Positions 5,007-10,543 are shown, numbered from the stretch's first letter. The stretch: 11,471 bases of DNA from JACPHB01 sp964495505 (GCA_964495505.1 CAZBVM010000018.1:1-11471); one strand, 5' to 3'. Numbers and translations: made by a program. Notes: generated by a model from the letters alone, not told the origin.

Positions 5007-5576
5007 ATGGAAACGATGAAATTTGATGAGGCGAGCCCCGCCGACTTGTCCGCCGAAGCTTCAGCGAAGGCGGAAGGCGGGGCGAGCCAAGGGGAGGGGA
5101 ATAATCAAGCGCCCCGCAGCGGCGGGGCGCGGAATAAGAAGTTAATCTGGGCCGGCATTATACTCTCGGCTTTAATTTTAGCCGTAATCGGCTGGCAGTA
5201 TTGGCAATATACGCAAAGCCCGTATTATCAGCAGATGAAGGCGGTAAAAGTGATTGAGGCGCAGCAGAAAGAAAGCGATAAATGGGGCGGTAAAACGCCG
5301 GAAGAGACCGTCAGATTGTTCACAGAAGCGGTTAAAAAAGGCGATTTTGAATTGGCGAGCAAATATGGAAATGCGGAATTGATAAAGCCGAAACTTGAAC
5401 AACTAAAGAATGATAGTAAATTGAGCATACTTATAAGAGGGTTGGAAACTGGCAAGGTCAAAATATTTAGTGATGAAAAGAGTGCCAATTTGATGGTCCA
5501 AGAAAATGGACAAGAATTTTGGGTATTATCAATGGGCAAAAGCGAAGGCGGAACTTGGAAAATTGTTGAATTTTAA
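5007..5576 (+). CDS. Membrane-anchored protein with an extracytoplasmic alpha/beta domain, unrecognised
   Basis: This 189-residue protein has a low-complexity N-terminus (residues 1-42, Ala/Gly/Glu-rich), one membrane helix at about 46-64 (LIWAGIILSALILAVIG) and an outer domain. The segment PEETVRLFTEAVKKGDFELASKY (roughly 96-118) has the helix pattern seen in DUF4878/NTF2-like domains, followed by short strands (KVKIFSDEKSANLMV, EFWVLSMGK, TWKIVEF). The function is unknown; a lipoprotein-like or cell-envelope role is an inference. The N-terminal tail is encoded almost entirely by two GC-rich palindromes (5035-5083 and 5109-5130), so that segment is probably repeat-derived and not functional. 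The stop overlaps the next start (TAATG), so it is translationally coupled to the giant secreted protein. Confidence 0.7.
   Translation: METMKFDEASPADLSAEASAKAEGGASQGEGNNQAPRSGGARNKKLIWAGIILSALILAVIGWQYWQYTQSPYYQQMKAVKVIEAQQKESDKWGGKTPEETVRLFTEAVKKGDFELASKYGNAELIKPKLEQLKNDSKLSILIRGLETGKVKIFSDEKSANLMVQENGQEFWVLSMGKSEGGTWKIVEF
5035..5083 (+). repeat. In-frame GC-rich nested hairpin in coding sequence
   Basis: GCCCCGCC (5035-5042) pairs with GGCGGGGC (5076-5083); inside it TCCGCC (5049-5054) pairs with GGCGGA (5069-5074), around GAAGCTTCAGCGAA. It is flanked by GCGAG on the left and GAG on the right, as in the elements at 6693 and 10376. It codes for part of SPADLSAEASAKAEGGAS. Confidence 0.8.
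5109..5130 (+). repeat. In-frame GC hairpin in coding sequence
   Basis: GCGCCCCGC (5109-5117) pairs with GCGGGGCGC (5122-5130) around AGCG. It codes for APRSGGA directly before the membrane helix. The core CCCCGC/GCGGGG is shared with the terminator at 3889. Confidence 0.8.
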
Positions 5577-5785
5577 TGAAATTTAGACCCATAACTAAAA
5601 ATTCAATAGCAATTTTGGGAGGCCTGATTTTGGCCTCTATTTTTTTGTGGCTCGCGCCTATTTTAGCGTATGACGACAAAACGGTTCATCCGGATTTAAC
5701 GAGGGAAATTATTGATTTTTATGAACTCTCCGGAGGGCAAAAATTCACCGATGAGCAGAAGCAATGGGCATTCAGGGGTCAATAG
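5576..5785 (+). CDS. N-terminal fragment (signal peptide) of the frameshifted giant secreted protein
   Basis: This 69-residue reading frame starts with a clear signal peptide (residues 1-31, hydrophobic core IAILGGLILASIFLWLAPIL, likely cleavage after ILA). It continues YDDKTVHPDLTREIIDFYEL and runs into TAG at 5783. The sequence QWAFRG just before the break continues naturally as SIDEDAAPRWLNHFYDP in the -1 frame. The fragment is therefore the true N-terminus of the 5764-9429 product. One missing G in the GGGG run at 5775-5778 explains the shift. His38 is probably part of the zinc site completed downstream. ATG 5576 overlaps the previous stop (TAATG). Confidence 0.8.
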   Translation: MKFRPITKNSIAILGGLILASIFLWLAPILAYDDKTVHPDLTREIIDFYELSGGQKFTDEQKQWAFRGQ

Positions 5786-8700
5786 ACGAAGACGCGGCGC
5801 CAAGATGGCTTAATCACTTTTATGACCCGATATTTGAGCGTGGCTTAGACACTCCGGTGCTGCTTGTAAACGGATACCCGGCAAAAAATTGGGGGCTTTA
5901 TTCAAAATACCAATTGGCCAAACTGGGCCAAACCGGAACGGCCGGAGTTATGGTCGCCGGCTTATCCGACCCCAGCAGCATGCCGTTTGTTTTTTCCTAC
6001 GAAGCCGGCATTGAAAGATACGCCAAGAGCAGTGAGAAAGACGCTTATTTAACCCTTGGCCATATTCTTCACTTGATTGAGGATTTGACCGTGCCGGAAC
6101 ACGTTAGAAATGACGCGCATCCGGGCGAACCTCGTCCAAGTTACTATGAAAATTGGACTAAAGACAATTCCGCCGGTTTAACCCAGAATTTAGGCAAAAG
6201 ATTATTTGTAAAAGGCGATAAACCGGTTATTTATTCGGATTTAGAGAGTTATTTCAACAACTTGGCGACTTACACCAACACCCATTTTTTCAGTCCCCGG
6301 ACGATAAATTCGGAAATATATCTAAAACCTAAAATTGTGTTTGAGGATGGAACTTTTGCTTACGGCAGAGACGAAAATGGTGAACTCTTTGATTTAGCAT
6401 ATTATACAAAAGATTTTATTACACAAAAAAATACTTATTTTTTAAATGATGAACACAAACAAGTTCTTCAAGAATACTGGCTTCGGTTGTCGCGGCAGGC
6501 GGTTGTAAATGGCGCGGGGGTGATTGGTCTTTTCTTAAATCAGGCGACGGTGGCGCGTGAGGCGGAATTGGCGAAGCAGAAAACGGAATCTCAACAACTG
6601 ACCAAGAAAAGCTCGTTTTTAAGCCAAATAATTAATTTTTTCAAAAGTCCGGAAGCGCCAGCGAGCGAGCCGGCTTTGGTAATTAAAAGCGAGCCCCGAC
6701 GCGATGTCGGGGCGCAGCCGACTAAGCCATCGCCAAAAATAGTTATACAGGAAACGGCGGTTAAGCCAACAGCGGTTCAAAAACCGGCGGCGCTCGCGCC
6801 AATACAGCCAAAACCGGTGCCGAATCCAGCACCGATTCCGACTCCGGCTACGACGGCTCAAACTCCGGTGCCGGCGCCGGCGCCCGCGCCGGCGCCGCAA
6901 ACGAGCGCACCAGTTTATTACGGCGGTGGCGGTGGTTCGACTTCGCTCACCACAAGCGGAGGCGTCACAAACACCGTTGTTCAAACCCCGAACCAAGAGC
7001 AAAGCTCTGGTACGGGGCAGGCATTTCAAGCGGGCGATTTGGTTATCAACGAAATAATGTATGATCTGGAAGGTTCGGACACTTTAAATAATAAAAGCCG
7101 GGAATGGGTGGAAATTTATAATAATTCCGGGCGTGAAATAACTTTAACCGGCGGCACGAGTGGTTGGAGATTTAGCGATGGGTCAAAGCATTTTTTGAAC
7201 GAACCGGCGGCGCTGGGATCAATGGCAATTCCGATAGGCGGTTACGCGGTTTTAGCCGGCGATGCGGCCACGTTTTTAGCTGACCATTCTGGTTTTACCG
7301 GCACGGTCATTGACACGGTGATGAGCTTAAGAAATTCCACTTCCACGATAAAAATTGTTGCTCCGGATGGTACGGTTATTGATGAGGTAACTTATTATAA
7401 TTCGTGGGGCGCTAATGGTGATGGCAAAACTCTTGAGAGAAAATCGGCGGCTGGCGGTTCAAATTACTCGGTGAATTGGGCGCAGTCGTCCGCGCCCGGC
7501 GGCACGCCGGGCGCGCCCAACAACTGGGAATTATTGATGTCGGACATCAATAATTCCACCTCAACCACTCCGTCGGTTCTTGGTCTTGGTACAGATGTTT
7601 CGGCAACCACGACAATTGCCGCAAACACAACCTGGACACTTACCGGCAGCCCTTACCGGCTGTTTTTTGATGGCCAGCGGCGACCTACGGTCGCCGCTGG
7701 CGCCGTTCTCACGATAGAACCCGGCGTAAAAATCATTTCCCAGGGCGGCGGCTACACCGCGCTGGAAATCCAGGGGACGCTGAGCGCCATTGCCACCTCT
7801 GGCGCGCCGATAATTTTCACCTCAATAAAAGATGGCGACGGCTTAGCTTCAACCACGCCGGAAACGGGAGAATGGCTTAATATCGCTTTCAGCCCCGGTT
7901 CCCAAGGAAATCTGGATTACACAGAATTCCGCTACGGCGGCCAAGGACTGGAACGGCCGGTCAAAGAAATGGTAAAAGCCATCGGCGCCACGGTTAACAT
8001 CAATCATTCAACTTTCACTAATTCCCAAAGTATTGCCCTGCGATTGGTTGATTCAAATGGTGTAATAGAAAACTCAACTTTCACAGATAGCGCTTGCGGC
8101 ATTTCTATTGATTCATTAGTTAATGGCGATGGCACAACCAATGGCGGCTGCGCCGGTTCTTCCGGTTACTTTCCGGCGGCGGCCACCACTACGCCTCAAA
8201 TCAGGAACAATCAATTTATCAAAAACCGCCTTGTTGCCGTTGAAACCAGAAACGGTGCTACTCCGATTTTAGATGGCAACATTTTTACCGACAACGGTTA
8301 TCCGGTTAGAATTGAAAGCTCTTATCCGACAATCACTAATTCCCAAATTGCCAATTCCACGACCAGCCCAAATATTTTAAATGGCATCGCTATTGACGGC
8401 TACACTCATTTCCGGAAAAATTTCACTTTAAAAAAGGATTTGCCTTATATTTTGGAAACAAATGGGCCGGCGCTTTCTCCATATATTGACGCCAGCGTAA
8501 CTTTAACTCTTGAACCGGGAACAATTTTTAAAACTAACAATACCAGCTCAACCCTTTTTGTTTACGGAAGTTTAATTGCTTCAACTACGCCGGATAACCC
8601 AATTGTTTTTACGTCGCTAAAAGACGATGCCAGGGGCGGTGACACCAATGGCGATGGTTCGATTACCTCACCACAAAACAATGATTGGGCGAACATAAAA

Positions 8701-9429
8701 TTTTTATCCGGCAGTATCGGTAATTTTATGAACGCGATTTTTAGTTATGGCGGCTATGGCTATATCGCGCCGCCGCCCCAATCGCCGGTTGTGTTATTCA
8801 CGGAAAGTTTTGACGGTTATTCAACTGGCCCTTTAAGCGGCCAAAGCGATTGGGGCGGCGGAAACTCGAGCGATCAAATTGCTATAACTTCCACAACAAC
8901 TCATGACGGCACCAATTCGGTAAGGTTATCGGGCGGAAGCGGCGCTTACACTTATCGCACGCTAATTCAACCGATAACCGAGAGCGGCACATTGAGTTTT
9001 TGGATTTATTATAATTCTTTGGGGAATCAAAGTATCGGTATGGCCGATTCAAATGGCAATTTGGTTGCCAGTATTTATTATGATTCTGGTAATAATAATT
9101 GTTCCACATCCGACGGAAATTGCTGGGCTTTAATAGGAGACGGCGGCATCGGAAATTTTACCAGAACGAGTATTCAAACGACAGTAGGCGCTTGGCATTT
9201 TATGGAACTGGAAATGAATTTTTCAAATCATGAAGTTCGCGTGCGGCAAGATGCCGGAAGTTGGAGTAATTGGGTAGGGTCTAATCGATCTAACCTTGGA
9301 CGAATAAGATTTGACCGGGGGACTGGCGATGTTTTTTATGATACATTCGTTTATTCCAAACCCGCTTCAACTATTCCGGATAACCCCGCTCTTTCTATTG
9401 ACTCCGGCGCCTCCGTTGTTGTTCAATAG
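5764..9429 (+). CDS. Giant secreted multidomain protein: phospholipase C/P1-nuclease-like, lamin-tail, beta-helix and LamG-like domains
   Basis: Joined to the 5576 fragment this gives 1284 residues (numbering below). The N-terminal domain resembles zinc-dependent phospholipase C/P1 nuclease: H38, ED at 72-73, RWLNH at 77-81, and GHILHLIEDL with H163, H166, D170, then PEHVRNDAH with H176, D180, H182. A Pro/Ala linker spans about 366-448 and ends in GGGGG. A lamin-tail domain follows (about 487-650: GDLVINEIMYD, REWVEIYNNSG, DGKTLERK). Next come parallel beta-helix repeats (about 684-1062: GAVLTIEPGVKI, GTLSA, PIIFTSIKDGDG, ASVTLTLEPGTIF). A LamG-like jelly roll spans about 1072-1263 (ESFDGYSTG, TLSFWIYY, WHFMELEM). 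The last residues, ALSIDSGASVVVQ, read like the start of a further beta-helix unit that is cut off. The protein is probably secreted and used for surface attachment or attack on neighbouring cells. Palindromes are embedded at 6693, 7527 and 7673. Confidence 0.85.
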   Translation: MGIQGSIDEDAAPRWLNHFYDPIFERGLDTPVLLVNGYPAKNWGLYSKYQLAKLGQTGTAGVMVAGLSDPSSMPFVFSYEAGIERYAKSSEKDAYLTLGHILHLIEDLTVPEHVRNDAHPGEPRPSYYENWTKDNSAGLTQNLGKRLFVKGDKPVIYSDLESYFNNLATYTNTHFFSPRTINSEIYLKPKIVFEDGTFAYGRDENGELFDLAYYTKDFITQKNTYFLNDEHKQVLQEYWLRLSRQAVVNGAGVIGLFLNQATVAREAELAKQKTESQQLTKKSSFLSQIINFFKSPEAPASEPALVIKSEPRRDVGAQPTKPSPKIVIQETAVKPTAVQKPAALAPIQPKPVPNPAPIPTPATTAQTPVPAPAPAPAPQTSAPVYYGGGGGSTSLTTSGGVTNTVVQTPNQEQSSGTGQAFQAGDLVINEIMYDLEGSDTLNNKSREWVEIYNNSGREITLTGGTSGWRFSDGSKHFLNEPAALGSMAIPIGGYAVLAGDAATFLADHSGFTGTVIDTVMSLRNSTSTIKIVAPDGTVIDEVTYYNSWGANGDGKTLERKSAAGGSNYSVNWAQSSAPGGTPGAPNNWELLMSDINNSTSTTPSVLGLGTDVSATTTIAANTTWTLTGSPYRLFFDGQRRPTVAAGAVLTIEPGVKIISQGGGYTALEIQGTLSAIATSGAPIIFTSIKDGDGLASTTPETGEWLNIAFSPGSQGNLDYTEFRYGGQGLERPVKEMVKAIGATVNINHSTFTNSQSIALRLVDSNGVIENSTFTDSACGISIDSLVNGDGTTNGGCAGSSGYFPAAATTTPQIRNNQFIKNRLVAVETRNGATPILDGNIFTDNGYPVRIESSYPTITNSQIANSTTSPNILNGIAIDGYTHFRKNFTLKKDLPYILETNGPALSPYIDASVTLTLEPGTIFKTNNTSSTLFVYGSLIASTTPDNPIVFTSLKDDARGGDTNGDGSITSPQNNDWANIKFLSGSIGNFMNAIFSYGGYGYIAPPPQSPVVLFTESFDGYSTGPLSGQSDWGGGNSSDQIAITSTTTHDGTNSVRLSGGSGAYTYRTLIQPITESGTLSFWIYYNSLGNQSIGMADSNGNLVASIYYDSGNNNCSTSDGNCWALIGDGGIGNFTRTSIQTTVGAWHFMELEMNFSNHEVRVRQDAGSWSNWVGSNRSNLGRIRFDRGTGDVFYDTFVYSKPASTIPDNPALSIDSGASVVVQ
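6693..6713 (+). repeat. In-frame GC hairpin in the proline-rich linker
   Basis: GCCCCGAC (6693-6700) pairs with GTCGGGGC (6706-6713) around GCGAT. It is preceded by GCGA, as are the elements at 5035 and 10376. It codes for EPRRDVGA within the Pro-rich linker, where an insertion is easily tolerated. Confidence 0.8.
7527..7557 (-). repeat. REP-like palindrome copy 6 inside the giant protein gene (31 bp, G-type)
   Basis: The longest perfect copy: 15-base arms (GGAATTATTGATGTC and its reverse complement) around G7542. It is read in frame as ELLMSDINNS, exactly between the lamin-tail domain and the beta-helix (about residues 652-661). This is a different frame from the one used in the RAYT copy. 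Confidence 0.93.
7673..7701 (+). repeat. In-frame 13-bp-stem hairpin in the beta-helix region
   Basis: GCCAGCGGCGACC (7673-7685) pairs perfectly with GGTCGCCGCTGGC (7689-7701) around a TAC loop. It codes for GQRRPTVAAGA ahead of VLTIEPG. The CC-TAC-GG tip also occurs in the hairpin at 9636-9650. Confidence 0.85.
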
Positions 9430-9455
9430 TACTATTGATGTCCGACATCAATAGT
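9424..9455 (+). repeat. REP-like palindrome copy 7 plus a half-copy remnant at the giant gene's stop (C-type)
   Basis: A perfect 25-bp palindrome lies at 9431-9455 (central C9443). It is preceded by CAATAGT (9424-9430), which is the end of another copy, so the junction CAATAGTACTATTG is itself palindromic. The gene's last two codons, CAA TAG, lie in that remnant. Tail C follows. Confidence 0.9.
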
Positions 9456-9490
9456 TTTGGGGATAAAGTGGGGACAACTTTGTTGATAAA
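9456..9490 (+). repeat. Conserved palindrome tail C, diverged
   Basis: TTTGGGGATAAAGTGGGGAC matches tails A and B with a few changes. The second unit is GGGGACAA. After that it drifts (TTTGTTGATAAATTC) and runs directly into the next start codon at 9494, so this repeat forms the whole leader of the downstream gene. Confidence 0.65.
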
Positions 9491-9493
9491 TTC

Positions 9494-10129
9494 ATGGATG
9501 ACTTTTTTGATAATGAACTTGGGAGAAAAATTTTGGCCTTAACCAAGGCCAGTTTTAAGGTGTCTGATCTGATACCCGATCTTATCTTGCGCGAAAAAAT
9601 TAAACATCAAATTCTTAAGGTTTATAAAACATTTTTCCTCCTACGGAGGATCTCCCAAAGGGAGACAATTTTTAACGCGGAGAAAAATCATTCCGAACTT
9701 TTAAGGGAAATCGATATTTTAGACCATTATTTTTATTTGGGGGGCCACCTGAATTTAGTAAAAGAAGAGCACTTGAAACAACTGCGAAACGGATTTTTAG
9801 TTTTTAAATCACATATTATATTATTAAATAGTAATACGAATGACGCGAATAAAAACACGCGAATAACACGAATTGCGGAAACCGAGTTTCCACTTGGAAG
9901 CTCCGCTTCCAAGTTGGTTGAAAATTTAAGCGCGAAGCAGAAAAAAATTATGGAAAAGTTTAGCAGTAAGGACACTCTAAAATTAGCCGAAATATTGGAG
10001 CTTTTCCCCGATGTTTCCGAAAGAACCATACGCAACGAATTAACTTCTTTGATAGGTCTTGGGAAAATAACAAGAGACGGCCGGGGGAATGGGAGTTTTT
10101 ACAAAACTATTGATGTCCGACATCAATAA
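9494..10129 (+). CDS. Four-helix-bundle (S23/Avd-like) protein fused to a winged helix
   Basis: In this 211-residue protein, residues 8-112 are helical and resemble the small four-helix-bundle family related to 23S rRNA intervening-sequence proteins and Avd (GRKILALTKASFKVSDLI, LREKIKHQILKVYK, LLREIDILDHYFYLG, LKQLRNGFLVFKSHIILL). Residues 146-204 form a DeoR-like winged helix (LSAKQKKIMEKF, LKLAEILELFPDVSERTIRN, ELTSLIGLGKITRDGRG). It may be a DNA- or RNA-binding regulator; no target is known. The middle (113-141) is low complexity, with TNDANKNTRITRIAE and a hairpin-encoded PLGSSASKL. Residues 205-211 and the stop codon come from a palindrome, so the native C-terminus has probably been replaced. 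No Shine-Dalgarno is present; the leader is the repeat tail. Confidence 0.65.
   Translation: MDDFFDNELGRKILALTKASFKVSDLIPDLILREKIKHQILKVYKTFFLLRRISQRETIFNAEKNHSELLREIDILDHYFYLGGHLNLVKEEHLKQLRNGFLVFKSHIILLNSNTNDANKNTRITRIAETEFPLGSSASKLVENLSAKQKKIMEKFSSKDTLKLAEILELFPDVSERTIRNELTSLIGLGKITRDGRGNGSFYKTIDVRHQ
9636..9665 (+). repeat. Two tandem in-frame hairpins in coding sequence
   Basis: TCCTCC-TAC-GGAGGA (9636-9650) is followed immediately by TCTCCC-AAA-GGGAGA (9651-9665). Together they code for FLLRRISQRETI, which interrupts the helical domain between two predicted helices. Confidence 0.7.
9892..9914 (+). repeat. In-frame 10-bp-stem hairpin in the linker
   Basis: ACTTGGAAGC (9892-9901) pairs with GCTTCCAAGT (9905-9914) around TCC. 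It codes for LGSSASKL between the helical domain and the winged helix. Upstream, 9838-9876 is a run of ACGAAT/ACGCGAAT/ACACGAAT-like degenerate repeats. Confidence 0.8.
10108..10128 (+). repeat. REP-like palindrome copy 8 supplying the stop codon (C-type)
   Basis: A perfect 21-bp palindrome with central C10118. It is read as TIDVRHQ followed by TAA (10127-10129), two bases of which belong to the palindrome. Confidence 0.93.
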
Positions 10130-10135
10130 TATGCA

Positions 10136-10158
10136 CTATCGATGTCGGACATCAATAG
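10136..10158 (-). repeat. REP-like palindrome copy 9 (G-type, one mismatch)
   Basis: A 23-bp palindrome with central G10147 and one mismatched pair (C10140 against A10154). It is 7 bases after copy 8 and inverted relative to it, forming a tight C/G doublet. Confidence 0.88.
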
Positions 10159-10173
10159 GGGCCTCGTCAATAA

Positions 10174-10226
10174 AATAATACGGCAACATTACGGCAACTA
10201 AATTGCCGCAATGTTGCCGTATTATT
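10174..10226 (+). repeat. Large inverted repeat, 24 pairs with one mismatch
   Basis: AATAATACGGCAACATT (10174-10190) pairs with 10210-10226. After one mismatch, CGGCAA (10192-10197) pairs with TTGCCG (10203-10208) around CTAAA. GGCAAC/GTTGCC words recur in both arms, and ATTGCCTAAA is repeated directly downstream (10222-10249). It could be a terminator for the 9494 gene, although the T-run is interrupted, or a mobile palindrome. Confidence 0.75.
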
Positions 10227-10321
10227 GCCTAAATATTGCCTAAAAATGCCGAAATATTTTCCTTTGTTTTCTCTCCTCTATTCTTTAGAAAGCAAATAAA
10301 TTATTTTCTGAAGCTTTTGCA

Positions 10322-10426
10322 GCCCCGACGGCATGGTCTCGCCGCAGGCGAGCGTCGGGGCGAAACGGACAGCGAGCCCCGCACAACAACAAGTTGTATG
10401 CGGGGCGAGTCCCGCGCTGGCGGGAC
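10322..10426 (+). repeat. Cluster of three GC-rich hairpins
   Basis: First: GCCCCGACG (10322-10330) with CGTCGGGGC (10353-10361), enclosing CTCGCC-GCA-GGCGAG. Second: GCCCCGCA (10376-10383) with TGCGGGGC (10399-10406), flanked by GCGA and GAG like the coding-region elements. Third: GTCCCGC (10409-10415) with GCGGGAC (10420-10426). They form a GC island between AT-rich flanks. Confidence 0.8.
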
Positions 10427-10469
10427 GAGCGCGCGAAGAAAATGAATTATTTACTTTCACCCACTAGAG

Positions 10470-10478
10470 TTATCCACA
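10470..10478 (+). promoter_or_regulatory. DnaA-box-like word TTATCCACA
   Basis: An exact match 10 bases upstream of the candidate -35 of the promoter at 10489-10517. A second exact copy is 58 bases downstream, just past the expected start of transcription. Confidence 0.45.
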
Positions 10479-10488
10479 ATTGACGCTA

Positions 10489-10517
10489 TTGTTTTAATAA
10501 AAAAGCGGATATATAAT
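10489..10517 (+). promoter_or_regulatory. Promoter upstream of the possible structured RNA
   Basis: A perfect TATAAT (10512-10517) with TTGTTT (10489-10494) 17 bases upstream. Transcription should begin near 10524. TTGACG at 10480-10485 looks like a better -35 but is 26 bases away, too far. Confidence 0.55.
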
Positions 10518-10527
10518 GAAAATATAG

Positions 10528-10536
10528 TTATCCACA
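10528..10536 (+). promoter_or_regulatory. DnaA-box-like word TTATCCACA
   Basis: An exact copy close to the predicted transcription start of the promoter at 10489-10517. If a protein binds it, it could act as a roadblock or repressor. Confidence 0.45.
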
Positions 10537-10543
10537 TTTAAAT

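Noticed and set aside
5774..5785. Programmed -1 ribosomal frameshift in the giant protein
   Set aside because: The context AGG GGT CAA TAG is not a canonical X XXY YYZ slippery heptamer, and I see no convincing stimulator structure just downstream. An indel in the G-run is more likely.
6619..7029. Minus-strand ORF of 136 residues, Arg-rich
   Set aside because: It is the antisense shadow of the Pro/Ala-rich linker of the giant protein; the Arg/Trp richness is the complement of CCG/GCG/CCA codons.
3933..10158. CRISPR array made of the repeated palindrome
   Set aside because: Spacing is irregular (7 bp to 2.5 kb), several copies are in coding sequence, orientation alternates, and no cas gene is present.
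10236..10445. Small ORF of 69 residues
   Set aside because: Its second half is translated from the three GC hairpins at 10322-10426. It has no ribosome-binding site and no recognisable fold.
10470..10536. Chromosomal replication origin based on two DnaA boxes in an AT-rich region
   Set aside because: There are only two boxes, no dnaA/dnaN/gidA neighbours, and the same word occurs before other genes in the window. A gene-regulatory role is simpler.
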